From JAKFEE01 sp036675815 (lineage in GTDB: Bacteria; Pseudomonadota; Alphaproteobacteria; Rhodospirillales; Magnetospirillaceae): 64,000 nucleotides of DNA. This document shows positions 8,224 to 16,186 of the stretch, piece after piece. The notes under the pieces are model-generated. The model was not told the origin of the DNA and did not search any database. It worked only from the letters and a program-made list of their open reading frames with translations. A program made the position numbers and the translations under genes. The DNA lies in contig JAKFEE010000058.1 in assembly GCA_036675815.1 (NCBI GenBank), forward strand, positions 62,001 through 126,000. Direction: 5' to 3'. Every line of letters begins with the position of its first letter. The stretch's first letter is position 1.

Positions 8224-9987
8224 ATGTCGAAATCGGGGTCTCGCTTTCTCCGCCGCCTGAGCCTGTGTGCGGCCGTGGTCGTCTCGGCCACGGCCTGTGC
8301 CAGCGATGGCGAATGGGGCAGCCAGCCGGCCGATGCGACGCGCATGGGCAATGCCATTGCCCCTGGGTCGTCGGCCTCGGGCAATTACCTGGCCGCCCTG
8401 CACGCCCAGGCCCAGCATCAAGGCGGCACGGCCGCCAACCACTATACGAGCGCCCTGGCCAAGGACGCCGACAATACCGAGCTGCTGCAGCGTGCCTTCA
8501 TGCTGATGGCGGCGGAAGGGCGCCTGGACGAGGCTACGGAACTGGCGAAGCGGCTGGTCAACTACGACCCGGACGCCTCGCTAGCCACCATCCTGTTGGC
8601 GGTGCGCGCCGCCAAGGCCGGTGATTTCGCCGCTGGCGAGCAGCGCGCAGCAGCCCTGCCGCGGCGGGGCATCAACGCTTACATCAGCCCGCTGCTGATG
8701 GCCTGGATGCAAGTGGGGCAAGGCAAGACCGACAAGGCGCTGGCGCAATTGTCACCGCTGGCTGACAACAGCCACCTGGTCACCCTGCACGATTTCCACT
8801 CCGGCCTGATCCTGGATCTGGCCGGGCGGGACCAAGGCGCCGAAGAATATTATCGCAGCACCGTCAGCACGCCCGCCGGGATGACCATTCGCGCCGTTCA
8901 GGCGGTCGGTGGCTTCTATCAGCGTCAGGGCCGCAACGACGACGCGCGCCAGCTTTACGCGGCGTTCGCGCGACTGCATCCCGAATCGGCGCTGTTCGAC
9001 ACCGAGGCGGCGTTGGCCACCGACACCGCAGCGCCGCGCCTGATCGGTTCGGCCAAGGCTGGGCTCGCCGAATCGTTGTTCGCCGCCGCGACGACGGTGC
9101 GTCAGGGAAATGCCACCCATGCGGCCAAGGCCTTCGCCCGCCTAGCCCTCGATCTCCAGCCGGACTTTCCGTTGGCCCAATTGCTGCTCGCCGACACGCT
9201 GCAGGCGGAAGGGCGCCTGGCCGATGCCAACGCCGTCTATGGCGGCATCGCCGCGGACGCCGCGGTATGGCCCTCGGTGCAGATGCGCATGGCGGCCAAT
9301 CAGGACACCCTCGGCGACACCGAAGCTGCCATCCTCCGGCTGCGCAAGCTCTCCCAGAAACAGCCGGAAAGCCCCGATCCGTTGGTGGCCGCGGGCGAGT
9401 TGCTGCGCAAGCACGAGCGCTATGGCGAAGCCGTCCAGGCCTACGACACCGCCGTCGCGCGCATCGACGCCGACGACATCCGCTATTGGCCGGTCTACTA
9501 CAGCCGGGGCATCAGCCTGGAGCGTTCCGGCCAATGGCAGCGGGCGGAAAACGATCTGCTGAAGGCGCTGGAGCTGGAGCCCGACCAGCCGCACGTGCTG
9601 AATTATCTCGGCTATAGCTGGGTCGAAAAGGGTATCAACCTGCCGCAGGCGCGGCGGATGATCGAAAAGGCGGTCGAACTGCGCCCGAACGACGGCTATA
9701 TCGTCGACAGCCTGGGCTGGGTGCTCTTCCAGCTCGGCGAACACGACGACGCCGTCGTCCAATTGGAGCGCGCGGCGGAGCTGCGCCCCGGCGACGCGAC
9801 GATCAACGATCATCTTGGAGACGCCTTGGCCAAGGTCGGGCGCATCGAAGAGGCGCGGTACCATTGGCAGCGGGCGCTGTCGGTGGCGACCGAGGACAAA
9901 TTGATCGACTCGATCCGCGAGAAGCTTGCGACCACCCCGGTTCCCGGCACCACCGCCGCCGCCAACGCGGCCGGCACCCTGCGGTGA
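8224..9987 (+). CDS. TPR-repeat lipoprotein
   Basis: A 587-residue exported protein. The N-terminus MSKSGSRFLRRLSLCAAVVV runs to a lipobox ending ATAC, so it is probably an outer-membrane lipoprotein. The rest is a chain of tetratricopeptide repeats; the clearest are in the C-terminal third (for example WQRAENDLLKALELEPDQPH and HDDAVVQLERAAELRPGDAT). It resembles the alphaproteobacterial proteins usually annotated as tetratricopeptide repeat protein; the partner is unknown. ATG 8224 directly follows a GTG and a TGGAG box. Its stop overlaps the GTG start of ispE, so translation of the two is coupled. Confidence 0.9.
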   Translation: MSKSGSRFLRRLSLCAAVVVSATACASDGEWGSQPADATRMGNAIAPGSSASGNYLAALHAQAQHQGGTAANHYTSALAKDADNTELLQRAFMLMAAEGRLDEATELAKRLVNYDPDASLATILLAVRAAKAGDFAAGEQRAAALPRRGINAYISPLLMAWMQVGQGKTDKALAQLSPLADNSHLVTLHDFHSGLILDLAGRDQGAEEYYRSTVSTPAGMTIRAVQAVGGFYQRQGRNDDARQLYAAFARLHPESALFDTEAALATDTAAPRLIGSAKAGLAESLFAAATTVRQGNATHAAKAFARLALDLQPDFPLAQLLLADTLQAEGRLADANAVYGGIAADAAVWPSVQMRMAANQDTLGDTEAAILRLRKLSQKQPESPDPLVAAGELLRKHERYGEAVQAYDTAVARIDADDIRYWPVYYSRGISLERSGQWQRAENDLLKALELEPDQPHVLNYLGYSWVEKGINLPQARRMIEKAVELRPNDGYIVDSLGWVLFQLGEHDDAVVQLERAAELRPGDATINDHLGDALAKVGRIEEARYHWQRALSVATEDKLIDSIREKLATTPVPGTTAAANAAGTLR

Positions 9988-10943
9988 CACCGGCCGATGG
10001 CGGCATCGTGCGCCGCGCCGACAGCAGCATCGGCATCGCGGCGCCGGCCAAGGTCAACCTGTATCTGCACGTGGTCGGCAAGCGCGACGACGGCTACCAT
10101 CTGCTCGACAGCCTAGTTGCCTTCGCCGGCGTCCACGACGATCTCGACATCACTGCCGCCGACGGGCTGTCGCTGACGATCGAGGGCCCGACCGCCGTCG
10201 CGCTGGCGGCCGAGCCGGACAACATCGTCCTGCGCGCCGCCCGGCGTCTGGCCGAGATGGCTGGTGTACCGGCCAATGCCGCCATTCGCCTGACCAAACG
10301 CCTGCCGGTCGCCGCCGGCATTGGCGGCGGATCGGCCGACGCCGCCGCGGCCTTGCGCGGTTTGTGCGCGCTGTGGCGCCTGTCGGTGTCGGAGTCGGAC
10401 CTGATGCGCCTCGGCCTCGGCCTGGGCGCCGATGTCCCGGTATGCCTGCGCGGCCGCGCCACCGCCGTCAGCGGCGTCGGTGAAGGCCTCGCCGACGCGC
10501 CGACGCTGCCGCCGGCATGGCTGGTTCTGGTCAATCCGCGAGTCGGTGTATCCACGCCGGCAGTGTTCAAGGCGCGCGGTGGGGCATTTTCGCCGCCCGC
10601 CCCGTTGACCGAGGCCCCGGCCGATGCCGTAGCCCTGACCGAGGCGCTGGCAGCGCGCCACAACGATCTCACCGCCCCGGCGCTGTCATTGGCACCGGTC
10701 ATCGGCGATGCCCTGGCCGCCCTGCAACGCTGCCCCGGCAGTCTCATGGCGCGCATGTCCGGCAGTGGCGCCACCTGCTTCGCCCTGTTCGCCGAACGGC
10801 ACGCGGCGGAATCCGCCGCGGCGGCGGTGGCAGCCACTTATCCGCAGTGGTGGGTGGCGGCGGCGCCGCTGGTGGGCTGCCCAGAGCGCGGAGCTCCAGC
10901 TCCGCATTCCGCGTGCGGACCTGGAGGTCCGCGCTTCATATAG
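9984..10943 (+). CDS. ispE: 4-diphosphocytidyl-2-C-methyl-D-erythritol kinase IspE, with a repeat-encoded C-terminal tail
   Basis: Phosphorylates CDP-ME in the MEP isoprenoid pathway; ispH, a later step, is at 32.5 kb. The 319-residue GHMP kinase has PAKVNLYLHV (21-30), the ATP-binding loop LPVAAGIGGGSADAAAAL (107-124) and MSGSGATCF in the C-terminal domain. The start is GTG 9984, overlapping the stop of the TPR gene (GTGA). The normal protein end is around WWVAAAPLV; the last roughly 20 residues (ERGAPAPHSACGPGGPRFI) are the translation of repeat copy 1. The tail is therefore recent and is unlikely to be needed for catalysis. Confidence 0.96.
   Translation: MTPADGGIVRRADSSIGIAAPAKVNLYLHVVGKRDDGYHLLDSLVAFAGVHDDLDITAADGLSLTIEGPTAVALAAEPDNIVLRAARRLAEMAGVPANAAIRLTKRLPVAAGIGGGSADAAAALRGLCALWRLSVSESDLMRLGLGLGADVPVCLRGRATAVSGVGEGLADAPTLPPAWLVLVNPRVGVSTPAVFKARGGAFSPPAPLTEAPADAVALTEALAARHNDLTAPALSLAPVIGDALAALQRCPGSLMARMSGSGATCFALFAERHAAESAAAAVAATYPQWWVAAAPLVGCPERGAPAPHSACGPGGPRFI
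10883..10938 (+). repeat. Double-hairpin dispersed repeat, copy 1 (inside the ispE 3' end)
   Basis: 56 bp. The left half folds as GCGGAGCT-CC-AGCTCCGC and the right half as GCGGACCT-GG-AGGTCCGC, each an 8-bp perfect stem with a 2-nt loop; the outer ends (GAGCGCGGA and TCCGCGCTT) can pair instead. It lies within the last codons of ispE and 27 bp before the convergent 10966-11247 gene. Four related copies are at 13993, 23905, 38457 and 47117. Confidence 0.92.
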
Positions 10944-10965
10944 CGGCTCAGCGGCGCGCTCTAGT

Positions 10966-11247
10966 CTAAGTGCTCGTCTGGATCGGCTTGGCCGGACTGC
11001 CCGGTGTGGTCGGCGGCGGCGCGGGTTCGTCGTCGGGACGGACGCGGCGGATGATGATGTCGCCGTTCTCGTTGATCTCGGGCGCAGCGTACTGCGGGAT
11101 AGCCATCAGCATCATCTGCAAGGCCTGCAGGAACTTTTGCCCGGCATCGCCCAGCAGTTCCTCCGGCGTCTGTTGATCCGACGGTTCGGCTCGGGCCGGC
11201 AGGGCCAGCAGGCCGACCACCATCATCGCCGCCACCAGTGCTCGCAT
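10966..11247 (-). CDS. Small periplasmic protein of unknown function, 93 aa
   Basis: A signal peptide (MRALVAAMMVVGLLALPARA, cleavage before EPSDQQ) precedes a short mature domain with GDAGQKFLQALQMMLMAIPQY and a Pro-rich, charged C-terminus. GAGGAG sits six bases ahead of ATG 11247, which favours it over the ATG two codons upstream. Similar short AT-hook-poor, Met-rich exported proteins are annotated as hypothetical in Rhodospirillales, as far as I can recall; I do not assign a function. It lies 71 bp downstream of iorB on the same strand and might be cotranscribed. Confidence 0.7.
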   Translation of the reverse strand: MRALVAAMMVVGLLALPARAEPSDQQTPEELLGDAGQKFLQALQMMLMAIPQYAAPEINENGDIIIRRVRPDDEPAPPPTTPGSPAKPIQTST

Positions 11248-11318
11248 TGCCATCTCCTCGACGACCAAGCCAAGCGGGCAAGCGGGCAGGCAACCCCCGC
11301 CCGCTTGATGTTGTATGC

Positions 11319-11942
11319 TCAGGCGACCGCGGCGGCCATCGCTTTCGACGCCTGGCGCCCGGCCTCGAACGCCTTGCGATTGGCGTCGGCCATGTCCGGG
11401 CGCTTGGCGAAGCGCCGCAGCATGCACTCTAGCAGCAGCTCGGCACCGAACGGCAGGAAATCGGCCGCCGCCCCCAGCATGACGGTGTTGGCGAGCCGGG
11501 TGCTGCCGCCGGCCTCCACCGCCACCGATGCGGCATCGAGGGAAAAGACACGCGCATGCTTCGCGCGCATCTGCGCCACCGGGTCATCGGGGTACTGGAA
11601 CAGGCCGGTGGACACCACCGGCGGCACAATCTTCTGACTATTGGCCACGGCCATGCCGTCGGGGCGCAGCCAGTGCACCCAGCGCAAGGCCTCGGCGGCC
11701 TCGAACGCCAGCATCAGGTCGGCGGTGCCCGGCGTGATCGCCGGCGCCAGCACCTTGGCGCCGAAGCGCAGGTGCGAACTGACGGTACCGCCACGCTGCG
11801 CCATGCCGGCGACTTCCGTCTTCTTGACGTCCCAGCCCTTGGCGATCGCCGCCTCGGCGAGGATTTCCGAGGCGGTCAGGACGCCCTGCCCGCCGGTTCC
11901 GACGACGAGGACGTCGGTGGTTTCGAATGAGGTGCCGCTCAT
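11319..11942 (-). CDS. iorB: Indolepyruvate ferredoxin oxidoreductase beta subunit
   Basis: The gamma/beta-type subunit of indolepyruvate oxidoreductase, which converts aryl pyruvates (from aromatic amino acids) to aryl-acetyl-CoA with reduction of ferredoxin. The 207-residue protein has the typical start VLVVGTGGQGVLTASEILAE (11-30), then KKTEVAGMAQRGGTVSSHLRFG, which marks pyruvate ferredoxin oxidoreductase gamma-type domains. The ATG overlaps the iorA stop (ATGA), so it is the second gene of the iorA-iorB operon. Confidence 0.95.
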   Translation of the reverse strand: MSGTSFETTDVLVVGTGGQGVLTASEILAEAAIAKGWDVKKTEVAGMAQRGGTVSSHLRFGAKVLAPAITPGTADLMLAFEAAEALRWVHWLRPDGMAVANSQKIVPPVVSTGLFQYPDDPVAQMRAKHARVFSLDAASVAVEAGGSTRLANTVMLGAAADFLPFGAELLLECMLRRFAKRPDMADANRKAFEAGRQASKAMAAAVA

Positions 11943-13834
11943 GCGTCCACTCCTTGGCCCAGGGTCTTCGCCGTCAACTGGCTGGCGGCATGGACCGGCG
12001 CCGCATGGACGATGGCGTCCGGGCCACAGGTCTTCACGCACAGGGTGCAGCCGGTACAGAAATCGGTGTCGATGGTCACGAAATTCAACACCTTCTGCTT
12101 ACCGTTGGACAGGGTCTCCGTCTCGCGCTTGCGCACCAGGATCGCCGGACACCCGACGCGCAGGCAGCTCGAGCAGCCGGTGCACTTGTCGTCGTCGACC
12201 TTGAACGGCGTCAGCTTCTGGTGCTTGTCGATCAGCACGCAGGGTTTGTTGGTGATGATCACCGAGGGCTCGGGTTCCTTGATCTCCTGGCGCACGGTCT
12301 TCATCAGCGTCGGCAATTCGTAGGGATCGACGACGTGGATGCGTTCCTTGCGCACGCCCAGCGCCTCGACCAGCTTGACGAAGTCGATGCGCGGCGCGTC
12401 CTTGCCGCGGATGTCGCGGCCGGTGCCGGCATGCTCCTGGCCGCCGGTCATGGCCGTGGTGCCATTATCGAGCAGCATGACCGTGACGTTGCCGCCGGTG
12501 TAGGCGATGTCGAGCAGGCCCTGCATGCCCATGTGCAGGAAGGTCGAATCGCCGATGACGGCGACGACCGCCTTGTCCTTGTCGGCGTCGCCGAATTTCT
12601 TGGCCTTCTCGATGCCCAGCGCCACGCCCATCGACGCGCCCATGCAGATGGTGGTGTCGAGGGCATTCCACGGCTGGCCAGCGCCCAGGGTATAGCAGCC
12701 GATGTCACCCGAGATCAGCACCTCCTTGCGCAGTCGCGCGAGGACGTAATAGGGCGGCAGATGCGGGCAGCCGACGCACATCGTCGGCGGGCGCGGAAAC
12801 ACGTCGGCGCCGGCCAGCGGGTCGGCGGCCTTTTCCTCGCCCAGCAAGCGGCGCACGCCCGTGCGCACGATGTCGAAGGCGAGCTCGCCGGTCCTCGGCA
12901 GGATGTCCTTGCCGGCACAATCGATGCCGGCTGCCTTCAGCTCGCGTTCGACCAGCGGCTCGGTCTCCTCGACGATCACCAGCTTGTCGACCTGGCCGGC
13001 CAAGTCCCGCACGCGGTCGAACGGCACCGGGTGCGAGAGGCCGAGCTTCAGGATCGGCGCGTCGGGATAGGCCTCGCGCACCGCCAGGGCGGCGGGACCG
13101 GAGGCGACGAAGCCGATGCGCTTGTCGCTGCCGTCCTCGAGCCGGGTCAGCTCGCAGGTTTCGGTGTATTGGGCCAGTTCCTCGTCGCGCTTGAACAGCG
13201 TCGGCAGGCGGCGCTTGGCGGTTGACGGCACCAGCACCCAGCGGTTGGCATCGATGGTGAAGCCGGTGGCCGGGCGTGGCCGCCGTTCGCCGACCGTGCA
13301 CACCGACTTCACGTGGCAGACGCGCGTGGTGAGGCGCAGCAGCACCGGCGTATCGAAGCGCTCGGACAGGTCGAAGGCCGCCCGCGCCATGTCGTAGGCT
13401 TCCTGCGCGTCCGCCGGCTCGAGCACCGGGATATGGGCGAAGCGCCCCCAGTAGCGCGAATCCTGCTCATTCTGCGACGACGACAGGCCGACGTCGTCGG
13501 CGACGGCGATCACCAGCCCACCCTGGACACCGGCCAGGGTCTGCGACATCAGGGCATCGGCGGCGACGTTGACGCCCACGTGTTTCATGGCGCAGAAGGC
13601 GCGGGCCCCGGCCAGCGAGGCGCCGATGGCCACCTCGAGCGACACCTTCTCGTTCGGCGCCCAATGGGTGTCGATGTCCTGAAAAAAGGATAGGGTTTCG
13701 AGGATCTCGGTGGAGGGAGTCCCCGGGTAGGCGGCGGCGACGACGGTGCCAGCCTCCCACACCGCCCGGGCAATGGCTTCGTTGCCGGACAACAACAGCC
13801 GGCTGGCGGCCGGCGCACTGATCGCGCTGCTCAA
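11939..13834 (-). CDS. iorA: Indolepyruvate ferredoxin oxidoreductase alpha subunit
   Basis: TPP- and Fe-S-dependent catalytic subunit. From the chosen start it has 631 residues: pyrimidine-binding domain with PGTPSTEI (37-44), TPP pyrophosphate-binding domain with AVIGDSTFLHMG and DNGTTAMTGGQEHAGTG, and two C-terminal 4Fe-4S motifs (C551, C554, C557, C562; C593, C596, C599, C603). I place the start at TTG 13834, because AGGGAG lies seven bases ahead and homologous sequence begins just after it. The in-frame ATG at 13963 would add 43 residues with no family likeness. Repeat copy 2 and two short palindromes lie upstream. Confidence 0.93.
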   Translation of the reverse strand: MSSAISAPAASRLLLSGNEAIARAVWEAGTVVAAAYPGTPSTEILETLSFFQDIDTHWAPNEKVSLEVAIGASLAGARAFCAMKHVGVNVAADALMSQTLAGVQGGLVIAVADDVGLSSSQNEQDSRYWGRFAHIPVLEPADAQEAYDMARAAFDLSERFDTPVLLRLTTRVCHVKSVCTVGERRPRPATGFTIDANRWVLVPSTAKRRLPTLFKRDEELAQYTETCELTRLEDGSDKRIGFVASGPAALAVREAYPDAPILKLGLSHPVPFDRVRDLAGQVDKLVIVEETEPLVERELKAAGIDCAGKDILPRTGELAFDIVRTGVRRLLGEEKAADPLAGADVFPRPPTMCVGCPHLPPYYVLARLRKEVLISGDIGCYTLGAGQPWNALDTTICMGASMGVALGIEKAKKFGDADKDKAVVAVIGDSTFLHMGMQGLLDIAYTGGNVTVMLLDNGTTAMTGGQEHAGTGRDIRGKDAPRIDFVKLVEALGVRKERIHVVDPYELPTLMKTVRQEIKEPEPSVIITNKPCVLIDKHQKLTPFKVDDDKCTGCSSCLRVGCPAILVRKRETETLSNGKQKVLNFVTIDTDFCTGCTLCVKTCGPDAIVHAAPVHAASQLTAKTLGQGVDA

Positions 13835-13853
13835 ATATCCACTCCCTCTCCAC

Positions 13854-13930
13854 GCCTGCCGGGCAGGCTGACCTATACCGTCATTATTCTTGCGGTAGTG
13901 CCCCCAATAGACGGCCGCCCGCGCGGGCGG
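13854..13930. promoter_or_regulatory. Two perfect palindromes in the iorA leader region
   Basis: GCCTGCC-G-GGCAGGC (13854-13868) and the 16-bp palindrome CCGCCCGCGCGGGCGG (13915-13930) lie 20 and 81 bp upstream of the iorA TTG start. They could be operator sites or RNA hairpins in the iorAB leader. No regulator gene is adjacent, and I could not place a convincing -35/-10 pair. Confidence 0.35.
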
Positions 13931-13992
13931 GTAATGAAGCCACGACGGGTGGCGCCAGTTCAATGATTTTCAACGGCCGTCGTGCAAACCGA

Positions 13993-14049
13993 TGGAGCAC
14001 GGACCGCCAGGTCCGCATCCCTTTTGCGGGGCTGGAGCTCCGCGCTCCA
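13993..14049 (-). repeat. Double-hairpin dispersed repeat, copy 2
   Basis: 57 bp, in the opposite orientation to copies 1, 4 and 5: the GGACC-type hairpin comes first and the GGGCTGGAGCTCC-type hairpin second on the plus strand. The outer ends TGGAGC and GCTCCA are perfectly complementary. It lies 14 bp beyond the stop codon of cheZ, which is also on the minus strand, so its orientation matches the gene it follows. Confidence 0.9.
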
Positions 14050-14063
14050 TCGTCCACCGCCGT

Positions 14064-14825
14064 TCAGCCGAAGAGTTTGTCGATCTCGTCCTGGCTGATG
14101 CCCTGATTGTCGAGTTGCGGGCCGTTGAGCAGTTGCTTTTCCCAGTCCTCGTCCTGATCCGGCGACTCGCTCTTGGCAGGCAGGTCGTGGAAGCTGTCCG
14201 CGCCCCAGATGTCGATCATCGCATTGATGCGCTCTTCGACATATTTCAGGGTGTTCACCACCTTCGTGATGCGCTGGCCAGTGATGTCCTGGAAGTTGCA
14301 GGCTTCAAAGATGGTGATGATCTGTTCGCGCATCTCATCGACCAGCCCCTGAACGAAACTATCCTTTGCGTGAGAGCGCACGCTGGCCGCCAGATGGTCG
14401 ATTCTCTCGGCGGCATCCAGGATGCCCTGTGTCGCCCCTTCGGTGGCGGTGACGATCGCATCCAGCTCGAAGGTCACCGCCACCAGGCGGTCGTCCTCGT
14501 TTTTGTCCTTGGGGCGAAGCGCCGCGATCTCGACCTTCGTCTGCTGGATGGAATTGGCCAGGGCGCGCAGCTCGGTTCGCAACAGGCCGACCTCGGCCCT
14601 TTCCCGCTCGAGCGAAGCGATCTCCTCGGGCTTCTCGCTCGGCGGCGGCTCTTCGGGCCGCAGGATGTTGGCCATCGCACGGATATCATCGCGTAGGCCG
14701 TTGATGGCCTGCAGCACCTCGCGGTTGCTCACCTCACCCGGGCCGGGCGCGATGGCGCCATTGCGCTGCGCCCCGGTGCGCAATCGCTGCATCTGTGCGG
14801 TAAAGAGCTTGTGATCGCTGGTCAT
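14064..14825 (-). CDS. cheZ: Chemotaxis phosphatase CheZ family protein
   Basis: Predicted phosphatase for phospho-CheY. The 253-residue, mostly helical protein has a conserved core CNFQDITGQRITKVV, where the Gln is the expected catalytic residue of CheZ, followed by a long helix. The C-terminus SQDEIDKLFG is the short amphipathic tail that binds CheY in this family, joined by an acidic, disordered linker. Residues about 40-110 are predicted coiled coil. No other che or fla gene is nearby, so it is an isolated chemotaxis gene. Repeat copy 2 follows it. Confidence 0.88.
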   Translation of the reverse strand: MTSDHKLFTAQMQRLRTGAQRNGAIAPGPGEVSNREVLQAINGLRDDIRAMANILRPEEPPPSEKPEEIASLERERAEVGLLRTELRALANSIQQTKVEIAALRPKDKNEDDRLVAVTFELDAIVTATEGATQGILDAAERIDHLAASVRSHAKDSFVQGLVDEMREQIITIFEACNFQDITGQRITKVVNTLKYVEERINAMIDIWGADSFHDLPAKSESPDQDEDWEKQLLNGPQLDNQGISQDEIDKLFG

Positions 14826-15199
14826 CTCATCCCCACGCCACTATCGGCCATCGCGTCGGCCACTCCACCGGATCCCGCCAGCCGCGCGAGTTCTTCCCGA
14901 GGCCGGTAGGCATGACGATGCCATGTAGTTGCCATGTACTTGGCTGGCCCGGACCCGATGGCAATCCACGGATTTGACGGCGATACTCGTCCCACTCTGC
15001 CTAGCGACCACAACCATTCATGCTCTGCTGTTACAACACCCGACTATAGCTGTTTCGCCTCACACGGCAAGCGCTGGCGATATCGCCTGCATCCAATGTC
15101 GCGGGCCGTCGGCGGCGCGAGATATCTTGCGAGGCGGCAGTTGAAACGAACGCGGCGCCGGCCACAGATTCGGGGGGAAGCTGCTGTGAGGGGCCGACC
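14826..15199. other. 374-bp divergent intergenic region, no gene seen
   Basis: This separates cheZ (minus) from the nuclease/phosphatase gene (plus) and should carry both promoters. It is a little less GC-rich than the surrounding genes. A 9-bp direct repeat TGCCATGTA occurs at about 14919 and 14930. The frame of the downstream gene is open from 15050 but has no ATG, GTG or TTG before 15275. A GAGGGG box is at 15188-15193. Confidence 0.55.
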
Positions 15200-16186
15200 C
15201 TGCGCATCGCCACATTCAACCTGGAAAACCTCGATGACCGCTCGCGCTCGATCGACTTCAGCGATCGGATCAGCGTGCTGCGCCCGCAGCTGCAGCGCCT
15301 GCGCGCCGACGTGCTGTGCCTCCAGGAGGTCAATGCCCAGTCGGTCCGCGGCATGCATCAACGCGAACTGGCCTGCCTGGATCGCCTCTTGGCCGGCAGC
15401 GAGTATGCCGGTTTTCACCGCGCGTGGTCATTCAGCCGGGGCGGCGAGCGCCCCGCCGACCATCACAACCTCGTCATCCTCAGCCGTCTGCCCATCCGAT
15501 CGCACCGGCAGATCTGGCATCATCTGGTGCCCCCGCCGCTTTACAAGCCGGTGACCGAACAACCAGCATCGTCGGCCCCGCAAGCGGTCGAATGGGACCG
15601 ACCACTGCTGCATGCCACGCTGGAACTCGGCGACGGCCGCGTCCTTCATGTCCTCAATATCCATCTGCGGGCGCCGCGTGCCGCCTTCCTGTCGGGGCAA
15701 AAGGCCGGACAGGGTGTGTGGAAGACGGTGGGCGGCTGGGCCGAGGGCTTTTTCCTCGCGGCGGTCAAGCGCGCAGGGCAGGCGCTGGAGGTGCGCCTGG
15801 CCGTCGAACGCATCTTCGACGAGGACCCGGAGGCGCTGATCGCGGTATGCGGCGACTTCAACTGCGAGGAGGCCGAGGCGCCGGTACGCACCATCCGCGG
15901 TGACGAAGAGGACACCGGCAACGGCCACTTGGCGGCCAGAATGCTGGTACCGTTGGAACGGTCGGTCCCGGATTCGCAGCGCTTTTCGGTGATCCATCGC
16001 GGTCGAAAGATCATGCTCGATCATATCCTGGCATCCAGAACGCTTCTCGGCTGTTACCTGAGGAGCGAAATCCACAACGAGACGCTGGGTGACGAACTGG
16101 TCTCGCCGCTGATGGTGCGCGGTTCGCCCGAGGCCTATCACGCGCCGGTCGTCGCCGAGTTCGAGGTTGAGGGCGGGAGAGGCTGA
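15200..16186 (+). CDS. Endonuclease/exonuclease/phosphatase-fold protein with a probable CTG start
   Basis: A 328-residue member of the EEP superfamily (DNase I-like phosphodiesterases). Motifs in order: LRIATFNLENLD at the very N-terminus, CLQEVN (catalytic Glu), the metal-binding region through VLNIHLRAP, AVCGDFNCEE (Asp and Asn), and MLDHILAS near the C-terminus. The first in-frame ATG/GTG/TTG (GTG 15275) would remove the first beta-strand and its Asn. CTG 15200 has GAGGGG six bases upstream and aligns with the expected MRIATFN start, so I call CTG. The stop overlaps the ATG of the DraG-like gene (TGATG). The substrate is unknown. Confidence 0.85.
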   Translation: MRIATFNLENLDDRSRSIDFSDRISVLRPQLQRLRADVLCLQEVNAQSVRGMHQRELACLDRLLAGSEYAGFHRAWSFSRGGERPADHHNLVILSRLPIRSHRQIWHHLVPPPLYKPVTEQPASSAPQAVEWDRPLLHATLELGDGRVLHVLNIHLRAPRAAFLSGQKAGQGVWKTVGGWAEGFFLAAVKRAGQALEVRLAVERIFDEDPEALIAVCGDFNCEEAEAPVRTIRGDEEDTGNGHLAARMLVPLERSVPDSQRFSVIHRGRKIMLDHILASRTLLGCYLRSEIHNETLGDELVSPLMVRGSPEAYHAPVVAEFEVEGGRG

